A program made the translations under genes and the position numbers. The notes below the pieces were generated by a model, which was given only the letters and a program-made list of their open reading frames with translations, did not search any database and had not been told where the DNA came from. From Nocardioides renjunii (GTDB lineage: Bacteria; Actinomycetota; Actinomycetes; Propionibacteriales; Nocardioidaceae), in assembly GCF_034661175.1 (NCBI RefSeq), contig NZ_CP141058.1, positions 3,038,001 to 3,102,000 of the forward strand: a stretch of DNA of 64,000 bases, given 5' to 3'. Positions 6,985-15,657 of the stretch are shown in pieces; positions within the stretch are counted from its first letter, which is position 1; the number at the start of each line of letters is the position of its first letter.

Positions 6985-8201
6985 CGCAGCGCCTCCGCCA
7001 CGGCCGCGACGCCGCGCTCGACCTCGTCGTACGACGTGGACAGCGGGGAGAGGCCGATGCGCAGGCCACCGGGGTCGCGGTAGTCGGGGATCACGTCCTG
7101 CTCCCACAGCCGGGCGGTCACCTCGCGCATCCGCTCGTGGTGCAGGGTGACGTGGCCGCCGCGCTGCGCCGGGTCGCGCGGGGACGCGAGGGTGACCTCG
7201 GGCAGCATCGCGTCTGCGAGCTCGACGGCGTACGACGTCAGCGCGACGGACTTGGCGCGGATCGCCTCGAGGCCCGCCTCCTCGACGAGCTCGAGCATCG
7301 CCTGCATGGCGACCATGCCGAGGATCGGCGGCGTGCCGGAGATGAAGCGGCGGATGCCGGCCGCCGGGGTGTAGCCCGGACCCATCCGGAACGGGTCGGC
7401 GTGACCCATCCACCCCTGGATCGGCTGCGTCAGCTCACCCTGCAGTCGGGCGTTGACGTAGCCGAAGGCGGGCGAGCCGGGCCCTCCGTTGAGGTACTTG
7501 TAGGTGCAGCCGACGGCCAGGTCGACGTCCCAGGCGTCGAGCGCCGTCGGGACCGCCCCGGCCGAGTGGCACAGGTCCCACAGCACGAGCGCGCCGGCGT
7601 CGTGGGCGATCCGGGTGAGCTCGGGGGCGTCGGCGAGCCAGGCCGAGCGGTAGGCGACGTGGTTGAGGACCACCAGGGCGGTGCGCTCCCCGACGGCCTC
7701 ACGGAGCTGGTCGGCGGTGACACCGGTGGAGGTGTCGACCTCGATCCAGCGCAGGCTCAGCCCACGCTCGGCCGCGATGCCCTCCGCGACGTAGCGGTCG
7801 GTGGGGAAGTTGTCGGTGTCGATGACGATCTCGGTGCGGCCGGGCTCCGTGCGGGCGACGTGGTCGACCGCGGCGCGCATCAGCTTGTAGAGCCACACCG
7901 TGGTGGAGTCGCCGACCGCCGTCTGGCCCGGCGCCGCCCCGAGGCAGATGCGCGCGAGGTCGTCGCCGAGCGTGGTCGGCAGGTCCATCCAGCGCTCGTC
8001 CCACCCCCGGATCAGCCGCCCGCCCCACTCGTCGCGGACGAACGCGGCCAGCCGGTCGGCCGTCGCGGCGACGGGGCGTCCCAGGGAGTTGCCGTCGAAG
8101 TAGACGAGCTCGGACTCGGCGCCGGCGAAGCGCTCGCGGAAGTGGGCGAGCGGGTCGGCGGCGTCGAGCGCTGCTGCGGTGCGCGGAGGTGCGGTGGTCA
8201 C
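6981..8201 (-). CDS. kynU: Kynureninase
   Basis: PLP enzyme cleaving kynurenine to anthranilate and alanine (or 3-hydroxykynurenine to 3-hydroxyanthranilate). 406 residues, normal length. Features: YFDGNSLGRP near the N-terminus, TDNFPTDRYVAEG, the cofactor region LCHSAGAVPTALDAWDVDLAVG and the PLP lysine in CTYKYLNGGPGSPAF. The start is GTG; a TAGGTT box lies 6 nt before it (8208-8213), consistent with a leaderless mRNA. No tryptophan dioxygenase or arylformamidase gene is in the window. Confidence 0.95.
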   Translation of the reverse strand: MTTAPPRTAAALDAADPLAHFRERFAGAESELVYFDGNSLGRPVAATADRLAAFVRDEWGGRLIRGWDERWMDLPTTLGDDLARICLGAAPGQTAVGDSTTVWLYKLMRAAVDHVARTEPGRTEIVIDTDNFPTDRYVAEGIAAERGLSLRWIEVDTSTGVTADQLREAVGERTALVVLNHVAYRSAWLADAPELTRIAHDAGALVLWDLCHSAGAVPTALDAWDVDLAVGCTYKYLNGGPGSPAFGYVNARLQGELTQPIQGWMGHADPFRMGPGYTPAAGIRRFISGTPPILGMVAMQAMLELVEEAGLEAIRAKSVALTSYAVELADAMLPEVTLASPRDPAQRGGHVTLHHERMREVTARLWEQDVIPDYRDPGGLRIGLSPLSTSYDEVERGVAAVAEALR

Positions 8202-8207
8202 GACCGC

Positions 8208-8213
8208 AACCTA
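8208..8213 (-). promoter_or_regulatory. -10 box of leaderless kynU operon
   Basis: TAGGTT on the minus strand, 6 nt before the GTG start and with no Shine-Dalgarno sequence between them. Confidence 0.5.
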
Positions 8214-8220
8214 TCCGCCG

Positions 8221-9912
8221 TCAGTAGCAGACGGCCCCGTGGGCGGCGGACTGCACCACCTTGCGGTACTTGCCCAGCACGCCGCGGGTGTACTTCGGCG
8301 GGAGCGGCTCCCAGCCCTCGGCGCGCGTGGCCAGCTCGGCCTCGTCGACGTGCACGTCGAGGGTCATGCTGGCCACGTCGAGGGTGATCTGGTCACCGTC
8401 GCGCAGGAACGCGATCGGGCCGCCGTCGCTGGCCTCGGGCGCGATGTGGCCCACGCAGAGCCCGGTCGTACCTCCGGAGAACCTGCCGTCGGTGATCAGC
8501 AGGACGTCCTTGCCGAGTCCGGCGCCCTTGATCGCGCCGGTGATGGCCAGCATCTCGCGCATGCCCGGTCCGCCCTTGGGACCCTCGTAGCGGATCACGA
8601 CGACGTCGCCGGCCTTGATCGCGCCCTCGCCGAGGGCGTCGAGCGCCTTGCGCTCACCGTCGAAGACGCGCGCGGTGCCGGTGAAGGTGGAGTCGTCGAA
8701 GCCGGCGCTCTTGACCACGGCACCCTCGGGGGCGAGCGTGCCCTTGAGGATCGTGAGACCGCCGGTGGCGTGGATGGGGCGGTCGAGCTGGCGCAGGATC
8801 TCGCCGTCGAGCGGCTTGGGGTCGAGGTCGGCGAGGTTCTCCGCCATCGTCTTGCCGGTGCAGGTGAGCACGTCGCCGTTCAGGTGACCGGCGTCGAGCA
8901 GGGCGCGCAGCAGCACGGGGATGCCGCCGACGCGGTCGAAGTCGGTCCACACGAAGCGGCCGAACGGCTTCATGTCGGCCAGGTGCGGGACCGTCCTGCC
9001 GATGCGGGTGAAGTCGTCGATGGTGAGGTCGACCTCCGCCTCGCGGGCGATCGCCAGCAGGTGCAGGACGGCATTGGTCGAGCCGCCGAGGGCCATCGCC
9101 ATCGCGATCGCGTTCTCGAAGGCGGGTCGGGTCATGATCTGGCGGGCGGTGATGCCCTGGCGCAGCATCCCGACGACGGCCTCGCCGGACTTGTGGGCGA
9201 ACCCGTCGCGGCGACGGTCCACGGCCGGCGGGGAGGACGAGCCGGGCAGCGACATGCCGAGCGCCTCGGCGACGCTGGCCATGGTGTTGGCGGTGTACGC
9301 CCCGCCGCAGGCGCCCTCGCCGGGACAGATCGCGCGCTCGATCTCGTCGACCTTCTCCCGGCTGATCTTGCCTGCCAGGCACGCGCCGACCGCCTCGAAG
9401 GCGTCGATGATCGTCACGTCCTTGCCGTCGACCTGGCCGGGCATGATCGTGCCGGCGTAGAGGAAGACGCTGGCCAGGTCGAGCCGGGCGGCGGCCATCA
9501 GCATGCCGGGCAGCGACTTGTCGCAGCCGGCGAGGAGGACCGAGCCGTCGAGGCGCTCGGCCATCATCACGGTCTCGACCGAGTCCGCGATGACCTCGCG
9601 GCTGACGAGGGAGAAGTGCATCCCCTCGTGGCCCATCGAGATGCCGTCGGAGACCGAGATGGTGCCGAACTCGAGCGGGAAGCCACCGGCCGCGTGCACG
9701 CCGTTCTTCACCGCCTTGGCGAGGCGGTCGAGCGAGAGGTTGCAGGGGGTGATCTCGTTCCAGCTGGAGGCCACACCGATCTGCGGCTTCTCCCAGTCGT
9801 CGTCACCCATGCCCACCGCGCGGAGCATCCCCCGCGCAGCAGTGGCCTCGAGGCCGTCGGTGACGTCGCGGCTCCGGGGCTTGATGTCGGGACCGTTGGC
9901 TGCGTGCGTCAT
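8221..9912 (-). CDS. ilvD: Dihydroxy-acid dehydratase
   Basis: Fe-S enzyme dehydrating dihydroxy-isovalerate and -methylvalerate in branched-chain amino acid synthesis. 563 residues, full length. Cluster cysteines appear in [20 protein letters not shown] (also holding the conserved Asp-Lys metal site) and [13 protein letters not shown]. The C-terminal motifs [10 protein letters not shown] and [16 protein letters not shown] are intact. Same pathway as ilvB 6.8 kb away, but a separate transcription unit. A TAGCCT box (9919-9924) lies 6 nt before the ATG, suggesting leaderless expression. Confidence 0.98.
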   Translation of the reverse strand: MTHAANGPDIKPRSRDVTDGLEATAARGMLRAVGMGDDDWEKPQIGVASSWNEITPCNLSLDRLAKAVKNGVHAAGGFPLEFGTISVSDGISMGHEGMHFSLVSREVIADSVETVMMAERLDGSVLLAGCDKSLPGMLMAAARLDLASVFLYAGTIMPGQVDGKDVTIIDAFEAVGACLAGKISREKVDEIERAICPGEGACGGAYTANTMASVAEALGMSLPGSSSPPAVDRRRDGFAHKSGEAVVGMLRQGITARQIMTRPAFENAIAMAMALGGSTNAVLHLLAIAREAEVDLTIDDFTRIGRTVPHLADMKPFGRFVWTDFDRVGGIPVLLRALLDAGHLNGDVLTCTGKTMAENLADLDPKPLDGEILRQLDRPIHATGGLTILKGTLAPEGAVVKSAGFDDSTFTGTARVFDGERKALDALGEGAIKAGDVVVIRYEGPKGGPGMREMLAITGAIKGAGLGKDVLLITDGRFSGGTTGLCVGHIAPEASDGGPIAFLRDGDQITLDVASMTLDVHVDEAELATRAEGWEPLPPKYTRGVLGKYRKVVQSAAHGAVCY

Positions 9913-9918
9913 GCGGTC

Positions 9919-9924
9919 AGGCTA
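9919..9924 (-). promoter_or_regulatory. -10 box of leaderless ilvD
   Basis: TAGCCT on the minus strand followed by GACCGC and the ATG. The same TAGCCT-6 nt-start arrangement is found before the DUF2344 gene at 58573. Confidence 0.5.
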
Positions 9925-9963
9925 GTCGGGGCCACTCCCCTGCTGAGTCGTGTCTCATCCGGG

Positions 9964-10608
9964 TCACGCTGCCGGGTGCCTGCGGCGTTGCTCGAGGAGC
10001 TCGTCGCGTCGCTCGTCGCGGTGCTCGGCCTCGGCCGCGAGCTGGCGCAGCGAGGGATGGTCGTCCGGGGTGCCCCACATCAACCGCTCCAGACGGCGCA
10101 GCCACCGGCTGGTCCGGCAGCGGACCATCGGGTCGCGCCTGACCCGCGACCGGTCGACCCAGTTCCACAGCTCCATGCTCGAACGCAACCCTGCCGGCGC
10201 CCACCACCCGTTGACCCGTAGGTCGACGTGCGCCGGGAACCGGCTCCCACCATGCCGGCGGGCACCGTCGTCGCGCATCGGCTCGACCTCCTCCCCGCTG
10301 TCCACGGCGACGTACCGCTCCCGCAGCCCCGCCCTCCGCACCATCGCGTGCAGCACGCTCGCGCGAGGGCTCGTGCGTCCGGTCTCCCACCGCGCCACCA
10401 CCGACTGCGACACCTCCAACAGCCCGGCCAGCCCTCGCTGCGACACGTCCAGGATCCGCCGGACCCGGCGCACCATCCCCGGGATCCCGCCCTCGAACGG
10501 CCCCAGGTCGTACCACTGCCACTCCGCCTCACCCCACCACCCAGCCGGTTCACCCACCCCGGCCGCCGCCACTGCCGCCGCCGCCGTTGCCGTCGTCGTA
10601 CCGCCCAT
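9964..10608 (-). CDS. HTH (XRE-like) domain protein
   Basis: 214 residues. After an Ala-rich start and a Trp-rich patch (WWGEAEWQWYD), residues about 45-100 form a helix-turn-helix: VRRVRRILDVSQRGLAGLLEVSQSVVARWETGRTSPRASVLHAM. The C-terminal half is Arg/Glu-rich and unrecognised. A DNA-binding regulator is likely; its targets are unknown. GAGGAG lies about 7 nt before the ATG. No partner gene overlaps it. Confidence 0.75.
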   Translation of the reverse strand: MGGTTTATAAAAVAAAGVGEPAGWWGEAEWQWYDLGPFEGGIPGMVRRVRRILDVSQRGLAGLLEVSQSVVARWETGRTSPRASVLHAMVRRAGLRERYVAVDSGEEVEPMRDDGARRHGGSRFPAHVDLRVNGWWAPAGLRSSMELWNWVDRSRVRRDPMVRCRTSRWLRRLERLMWGTPDDHPSLRQLAAEAEHRDERRDELLEQRRRHPAA

Positions 10609-10793
10609 CGCCTGCTCCTCGCCCTGTGCGCCGGTGTCGTCCAGCCATCACAGACCGAGCCGCCGACACGGTGGCCGCGCTCTCCACAGCACGCACGCAC
10701 CGGCCCGTTCGCCGGCACCTGTGGACACTTGCCGGGCCGCCACCGCCAGCAGCGGACCCCTTCCGACCACCCCACCCGGCGCGTCCTAGCCCG

Positions 10794-10812
10794 TGAGTCG
10801 CTCACAGACTCA
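10794..10812. repeat. TGAGTC-N7-GACTCA palindrome, copy 1
   Basis: TGAGTC, seven bases, GACTCA. Member of a five-copy family in this window (also 10862, 18512, 18569 and 18626). Only the palindrome is shared; flanking sequence differs. Confidence 0.7.
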
Positions 10813-10858
10813 AGACCAAGGACCCCCCGAGCGAGGTGCCGACGGAGGCGCCCCTACG

Positions 10859-10883
10859 CCTTGAGTCGCTCAGAGACTCAAGG
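10859..10883. repeat. TGAGTC palindrome, copy 2 (possible terminator)
   Basis: CCTTGAGTC, loop of 7, GACTCAAGG: 9-bp perfect arms. It lies downstream of the BNR-protein gene on the minus strand, where the hairpin could act as its terminator, although no T-run follows. Confidence 0.7.
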
Positions 10884-11000
10884 CCTAGGAAGGCTGATGG
10901 GGCGGCCACGGGGCCGGGCCGGAACGGCCCTGAGGATCCGGGACGCCGCGGCGGATGACCCGTCGTGGTGCCGACCTGCGCCAGGCCGCCGGCCGGTTGG

Positions 11001-12092
11001 TCAGTCGAGCTTTGCGGCCCGCACGACCAGCACGTCGGGGAGGTCCTTCTGGATCTCCTGCCAGCTGGCGCCCTCGTCGGGCGAGGCCCAGACGCTCCCG
11101 TTGCGGCCGCCGAAGTAGAGGCCCACCTGCTCGTGGTCGTCGGCGCACATCCCGTCGCGCATGACGGCGGTGAAGTAGCCGTCCGGCAGGCCGCCGTCGC
11201 CCAGCGGCTCCCACGACGAGCCGGCGTCGGTCGTGCGGTAGACGCGGGCCTTGCCGTCGACGGGCCAACGGGCGCCGGCGCTGTCGATGGGGAAGGTGTA
11301 CGCCGTGTCGCCGCGGTGGGGGTGGGCGACCATCGCGAAGCCGAACTCCGTCGGCAGGCCGGGGGCGATGTCGACCCAGGACGCGCCGCCGTCGTCGGAG
11401 CGGTAGACGCCGCCGTGGTTCTGCAGGTACAGCCGGTCCGGGTCCTCGGCGTCGCGGGCGACCTTGTGGACGCACTGGCCGAACTCGGGGTAGTTGCGGT
11501 CGCCGGGGAAGAACTCGGCCTTGACCCCTGAGTTCGAAGGCTTCCAGGACTCGCCACCGTCCGCGGTCGTGTAGACGCCTCCGGTCGAGAGGGCCACCAG
11601 CACGTGGTCGGCGTCGCGGGGGTCCGGGAGGATCGTGTGGAACGCCTGGCCGCCGAACCCCTCGTTCCACTCCTCGCGGTGGGGGTGGTCCCACAGCCCG
11701 CGCACCAGGGAGAACGTCTCACCCCGGTCGGTCGAGCGGAAGACGGCTCCCGGCTCGGTGCCGGCCCAGACCACGTCGTCCTCGAAGCCCGGCTGGAGCT
11801 GCCACACGCGGGCCAGCGTCGCGCCGGTGTCCTCGGGGAAGCGGGCGGCCCCGTTGGGGGTCTCGTCCCACGACTCGCCCAGGTCGTCCGAGCGCCAGAC
11901 CTGAGGGCCCAGCCAGCTCGAGGACGCCCCCGCGAGCAGCCGCGGCGCGGACGACCGGGTGTCCACCATGACGGAGTAGACCTCCTCCATGGGGAAGTGC
12001 GGACCCGTCCAGTCCCACGCCGAGCGGGCCTCGTCGGACGTCCCGAGCCACATGCCCTTGCGGGTCCCGACCATGAGCAGCGTGCGCGACAT
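11001..12092 (-). CDS. BNR/sortilin-like beta-propeller protein
   Basis: 363 residues, no signal peptide. It contains repeated Asp-box (BNR) motifs: RSDDLGESWDE, RSTDRGETFS, TTADGGESWKP, RSDDGGASWVD, RTTDAGSSWEP and ASPDEGASWQE, spaced as in a six- or seven-bladed propeller. Such proteins are often labelled exo-alpha-sialidase or glycosyl hydrolase, but catalytic sialidase residues are not evident, so enzyme function is unproven. Divergent from a padR gene with 63 bp between them, which suggests PadR control. Confidence 0.8.
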   Translation of the reverse strand: MSRTLLMVGTRKGMWLGTSDEARSAWDWTGPHFPMEEVYSVMVDTRSSAPRLLAGASSSWLGPQVWRSDDLGESWDETPNGAARFPEDTGATLARVWQLQPGFEDDVVWAGTEPGAVFRSTDRGETFSLVRGLWDHPHREEWNEGFGGQAFHTILPDPRDADHVLVALSTGGVYTTADGGESWKPSNSGVKAEFFPGDRNYPEFGQCVHKVARDAEDPDRLYLQNHGGVYRSDDGGASWVDIAPGLPTEFGFAMVAHPHRGDTAYTFPIDSAGARWPVDGKARVYRTTDAGSSWEPLGDGGLPDGYFTAVMRDGMCADDHEQVGLYFGGRNGSVWASPDEGASWQEIQKDLPDVLVVRAAKLD

Positions 12093-12111
12093 CTGGAGCC
12101 TCCCGACCGCC

Positions 12112-12146
12112 GGTTCCGTGACTATTCCGATTAGGAACACTACTCT
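12112..12146. promoter_or_regulatory. Divergent control region with possible PadR operator
   Basis: Contains TTCC-GATTA-GGAA (12125-12137) and a wider GTTCC...GGAAC dyad (12113-12138), plus TACTCT (12141-12146) as a -10 for padR, 9 nt from its ATG. The dyads lie between the two start codons, where a PadR dimer would be expected to bind. Seen by eye only. Confidence 0.4.
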
Positions 12147-12155
12147 CGGGGCGAG

Positions 12156-12719
12156 ATGAGTCAAGACCTCCCGGCGACCGGCTACGCGATCCTCGGCCTC
12201 CTCACCTTCGGCGACGAGCTGACGGGGTACGAGATCAAGCAGCGCGCCGACATCACGCTCCGCTTCTACTGGGTCTCGCCCGCGATGAGCCAGATCTACA
12301 CCGAGCTGCGCCGCCTTACCGACCGCGGCCTGGTCGCCGCCGCCGCCCGGACGGACGGCGGCCGGGAGGTGACGTCGTACGCCATCACCGAGACCGGGCA
12401 GGCCGCGCTCAGGGCGTGGATGGACGGCACGCCGGCCGGCTTCCCGGTGCTCAAGCACACCGTCCTGCTCCGGCTGCTCGTCGGGCACGCGACCGAGCCG
12501 GAGCAGACCGCCCGGATGCTCGAGGAGTACGTCGCCGAGCTGGCGCAGGCGACCGCGGACCTCGCCGAGGTCCGCGAGTCCCTGCGCGGCGCGGACCGCC
12601 CCGGTGAGCCGCTGCGCTTCCCCTCGCTGGTGGCCGACTGGGGACTGGACTACTTCGCCGCGGAGACCCGCCACGCGCACCGTGCGCTGGACAGCCTCCA
12701 GGACGACCGGTCGGCCTGA
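12156..12719 (+). CDS. PadR family transcriptional regulator
   Basis: 187 residues. The winged-helix domain (about residues 7-90) reads AILGLLTFGDELTGYEIKQ...SQIYTELRRLTDRGLVAA...YAITETGQAALRAW, typical of PadR. The C-terminal half is helical (EPEQTARMLEEYVAELAQATADLAEV), as in the PadR-s2 class. It is divergent from the BNR protein and is followed 13 bp later by the EamA exporter, both plausible targets. Inducer unknown. Confidence 0.93.
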   Translation: MSQDLPATGYAILGLLTFGDELTGYEIKQRADITLRFYWVSPAMSQIYTELRRLTDRGLVAAAARTDGGREVTSYAITETGQAALRAWMDGTPAGFPVLKHTVLLRLLVGHATEPEQTARMLEEYVAELAQATADLAEVRESLRGADRPGEPLRFPSLVADWGLDYFAAETRHAHRALDSLQDDRSA

Positions 12720-12720
12720 A

Positions 12721-12726
12721 TAGGCT
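12721..12726 (+). promoter_or_regulatory. -10 box of leaderless exporter gene
   Basis: TAGGCT 6 nt before the GTG start at 12733 with no Shine-Dalgarno sequence. It lies just after the padR stop codon, so the exporter may have its own promoter. Confidence 0.45.
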
Positions 12727-12732
12727 TGCCCG

Positions 12733-13659
12733 GTGACCTCCCGACCGAGCCGAGACCTCCTCGGCCCCGTCGGACTGGTCCTCATCGGCATCCTGTCGGT
12801 CCAGCTCGGCGCCGCCATTGCCAAGGGCCTGTTCGGGGAGATCTCGCCGACGGCCATGGTGTGGCTGCGGCTGGTCACCAGCGCCCTCGTGCTCGCCGCG
12901 GTCGCCCGCCCGCGCCTGGGCGGACGCACCCGCCAGGACTGGCTGGTCGTCCTCGGCTTCGGCGCGAGCCTGGCCACCATGAACTGGGCGATCTACCAGT
13001 CCTTCTCGCGCATCCCGCTCGGCATCGCGGTGACGATCGAGTTCATCGGACCACTGACGCTGGCCGTCGTGGGGTCGCGCCGCGCCCGCGACCTGGTCTG
13101 GGTCCTGCTGGCCGGCGCCGGGGTGGCGCTGCTCGGCTTCCAGCGCACGGGCCTCGACCCGCTGGGAGTCGTGTACGCCCTGCTGGCTGGCGCGGCGTGG
13201 GCGGCGTACATCCTGCTGAGCGCCAGCACCGGGCGGCGTTGGGCGGGCTTCGACGGGCTGGCGGTCGCCAGCGTCGTCGCGGCGCTCGCGATGACCCTGC
13301 CCGCCCTGCTCACCGCCGGGACGAGCCTGTGGGACGGCCGCGTCCTGCTGATCGGCGCGCTGGTCGGGCTGCTGAGCTCGGTCATCCCCTACAGCTGCGA
13401 GCTGGTCGCGCTGCGCAGCCTCCGGCCGGCCGTCTTCGGGATCCTGATGAGCCTCGAGCCCGCCGCCGCGGCGCTCGCCGCCATCGTCGTGCTGCAGGAG
13501 CACCTCCCGCCGGTCCAGTGGATCGCGATCGCGTGTGTCGTCGCGGCCTCCATCGGCGCCACCCGTTCCGGGTCGGCGCCCGGTGAGCCGCCGGCGGGCC
13601 CGGACGCCGACGACGTCGAGCGAGGACGTTCGGCGACACCCGGCACAATCGCGACATGA
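12733..13659 (+). CDS. EamA/RhtA-type metabolite exporter
   Basis: 308 residues with about ten hydrophobic segments in two EamA halves. The second half carries PYSCELVALRSLRPAVFGILMSLEPAAAALA, and the N-half has the LGAAIAKGLFGEISPTAMVWLRL motif, both typical of RhtA-like threonine/homoserine exporters. The actual substrate is not determined. The C-terminus is a short polar tail. The stop overlaps the ATG of the next gene (ATGA). Confidence 0.9.
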   Translation: MTSRPSRDLLGPVGLVLIGILSVQLGAAIAKGLFGEISPTAMVWLRLVTSALVLAAVARPRLGGRTRQDWLVVLGFGASLATMNWAIYQSFSRIPLGIAVTIEFIGPLTLAVVGSRRARDLVWVLLAGAGVALLGFQRTGLDPLGVVYALLAGAAWAAYILLSASTGRRWAGFDGLAVASVVAALAMTLPALLTAGTSLWDGRVLLIGALVGLLSSVIPYSCELVALRSLRPAVFGILMSLEPAAAALAAIVVLQEHLPPVQWIAIACVVAASIGATRSGSAPGEPPAGPDADDVERGRSATPGTIAT

Positions 13660-14822
13660 GATCGCGACTGGCCCTCGGCTCACTGGCGCTCGCGCTCGCC
13701 ACCGCCGGCTGTGCCGACAACACGCCCGCGCCGATCCCCCGCACGACCCAGCCGACCGACGCACCCAGCCAGCCGACGCCGACCGAGGAGCCCGGGAACG
13801 ATGGGCAGTCCGGCGGGTCGGACGACGGCGGCAAGCCCGGCACCGGGGGCGACCGGGAACCGCGGGCCGTCGGCACCCTCGTCGACCTCCTCGAGGTGCC
13901 GTGGGGCGTCGACTTCCTGCCCGACGGCGCCGCGGTCGTCACCGAGCGGATGACCGGGCGGGTCCTGCAGGTCACCGCGGACGGCACGCTGAGCCGCCTC
14001 GGCGCCATCACCTCGGCCGTGCCGCAGGGCGAGGCCGGCCTGCTCGGCGTCGCGGTCTCCCCGGACTTCGACACCGACCGGACGCTGTTCTTCTACGTCA
14101 CGACCGGCACCGACAACCGCGTCGTCAGGGCCGAGCTCGACGGCTCCAGGCTCGGTGAGCCGAGCGTGGTCCTCGACGGCATCCCGGCCGGCTTCATCCA
14201 CGACGGCGGGCGCATCGCGTTCGGCCCGGACGGCCACCTCTACGTCACCACCGGCGAGACCGGCGACCCCGCGCTCGCGCAGGACCCCGACAGCCTGGCC
14301 GGGAAGATCCTGCGCATCACCCCGGACGGCGAGCCGGCGCCCGGCAACCCCGACCCCGGCTCCCCCGTCTGGTCGCTCGGCCACCGCAACGTGCAAGGCC
14401 TTGCCTGGGACGACGAGGGCCGGCTGTGGGCCTCCGAGTTCGGCGACTCCACCTGGGACGAGCTGAACCTCGTCGAGAAGGGCGGCAACTACGGCTGGCC
14501 CGAGGTCGAGGGGCGGGGCGGTCGGAAGCAGTTCATCGACCCCCAGCTCGTCTGGCCGGTCGAGCAGGCGTCCCCCAGCGGGCTGTCGTACGCCGACGGG
14601 CACCTCTGGATGGCCGGGCTCCGCGGCCAGCGCCTGTGGCGGATCACGGTCACGGCGGCCGGCAAGGCGGCCCGGCCGACGGCGTTCTTCACCGAGGACT
14701 ACGGCCGGCTGCGCACGGTGGCCACGGCCCCCGACGGGCTGCTGTGGGTGACCACCTCCAACCAGGACGGTCGCGGCGAGCCGACGCCCGCGGACGACCG
14801 GATCATCCAGGTCCGTCCCTGA
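13656..14822 (+). CDS. PQQ-type sugar (glucose/sorbosone) dehydrogenase lipoprotein
   Basis: 388 residues. Signal peptide with lipobox ATAGC (Cys at about 19), then a Pro/Thr/Gly-rich spacer to about residue 65. The soluble-glucose-dehydrogenase beta-propeller follows: VPWGVDFLPDGAAVVTERMTG, GEAGLLGVAVSPDF, HDGGRIAFGPDGHLYVTTGE, GHRNVQGLAWDDEGRLWASEFG. Family members oxidise aldoses or sorbosone with PQQ. Whether this one binds PQQ is not shown, and no pqq genes are near. Surface-anchored. Coupled to the exporter by ATGA; a CACAAT box 7 nt upstream could also allow separate transcription. Confidence 0.88.
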   Translation: MRSRLALGSLALALATAGCADNTPAPIPRTTQPTDAPSQPTPTEEPGNDGQSGGSDDGGKPGTGGDREPRAVGTLVDLLEVPWGVDFLPDGAAVVTERMTGRVLQVTADGTLSRLGAITSAVPQGEAGLLGVAVSPDFDTDRTLFFYVTTGTDNRVVRAELDGSRLGEPSVVLDGIPAGFIHDGGRIAFGPDGHLYVTTGETGDPALAQDPDSLAGKILRITPDGEPAPGNPDPGSPVWSLGHRNVQGLAWDDEGRLWASEFGDSTWDELNLVEKGGNYGWPEVEGRGGRKQFIDPQLVWPVEQASPSGLSYADGHLWMAGLRGQRLWRITVTAAGKAARPTAFFTEDYGRLRTVATAPDGLLWVTTSNQDGRGEPTPADDRIIQVRP

Positions 14823-14838
14823 CCCGCTGCCGGGCGCG

Positions 14839-15657
14839 TCAGCCCGGGCGTACGACGGCGCGACGCGCGGCGCGACGCAGCGTGGTGAGGATGGCCGGGC
14901 CGAGGACGACGACGGCGACCGCGGTCGTGATCGCGCGACCGGTGTCCCAGCCGCCGGTCGAGGTGAGCAGCGTGTAGACGAGGAACCGGTGCGCGTTCTC
15001 CAGCACCGGCGCCCCGGCGACGTAGGCCAGCGACCCCTCGTGGCCGGGCACGGCGATGCCCAGCGCGAACGGCCAGGAGCTGAGGTTCATCAGGAGGCCG
15101 TAGGCGTAGGAGGCGACGACGGCGTAGACCACGAGCATCGCGATCTCGGCCCGCCCGCCGGCGCGCCGCGGGAGCAGCCCGGCGCCCATCCCGACCCAGG
15201 CGGCGCAGATCATCTGGAACGGCAGCCACGGGCCGACGCCCGCGGTGAGGAGCGCCGAGGCGAACAGCGACGTGCAGCCGAGCGCGAAGCCGAAGCCGGC
15301 GCCGAACACCCGCCCGCCCAGGATGAGCAGGAAGAACACCAGCTCGATGCCGGCCGTGCCCGCACCGAGGGCGCGCATCACGGCGTTGATGGCCGAGAGG
15401 ACGCCGAGCACCGCGAGGACCCGCGAGTCCATCCCGCCCTCCCCCATCTCGGCGAGGACGACGACCACCACGACGGGGAGCAGCACGAGGAACACGAACG
15501 GCGGCTCGACCCGCTCGCCCGGCTGGGCGACGAGCAGGAACGGCCAGCAGAGCATCATCAGCCCGGCGAGCGAGGCGACGACGAGGACGGCGGCGGTGCG
15601 CGGCCCGATCGGCAGGGCGACACCCGTCGCCGGGGTCGTGCGATCGAGGATGCTCAT
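14839..15657 (-). CDS. ECF transporter substrate-binding (S) component, probable cobalamin type
   Basis: 272 residues, multi-spanning. The family core GRVFGAGFGFALGCTSLFAS followed by GVGPWLPFQMICAAWVGMGAG is typical of ECF S components, and it ends with another helix and an Arg-rich tail. Its ATG overlaps the ATPase stop (ATGA). Substrate specificity cannot be read from the sequence. It is inferred to be a corrinoid, from the B12 riboswitch and transcobalamin-like genes at the head of the operon. Confidence 0.85.
   Translation of the reverse strand: MSILDRTTPATGVALPIGPRTAAVLVVASLAGLMMLCWPFLLVAQPGERVEPPFVFLVLLPVVVVVVLAEMGEGGMDSRVLAVLGVLSAINAVMRALGAGTAGIELVFFLLILGGRVFGAGFGFALGCTSLFASALLTAGVGPWLPFQMICAAWVGMGAGLLPRRAGGRAEIAMLVVYAVVASYAYGLLMNLSSWPFALGIAVPGHEGSLAYVAGAPVLENAHRFLVYTLLTSTGGWDTGRAITTAVAVVVLGPAILTTLRRAARRAVVRPG

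Larger units (their letters stand above)
10609..11000. other. Intergenic region with two TGAGTC palindromes
   Basis: About 390 bp between the HTH gene start and the BNR gene stop. No convincing ORF was found; small frames here lack ribosome sites and recognisable products. The only structure is the pair of palindromes listed separately. The rest is GC-rich sequence, with probable promoter DNA for the HTH gene next to 10608. Confidence 0.5.

Noticed and set aside
10621..10790. Small Pro/Arg-rich frames in the HTH-BNR gap
   Set aside because: No ribosome site, no conserved motif, composition as in all non-coding frames here.
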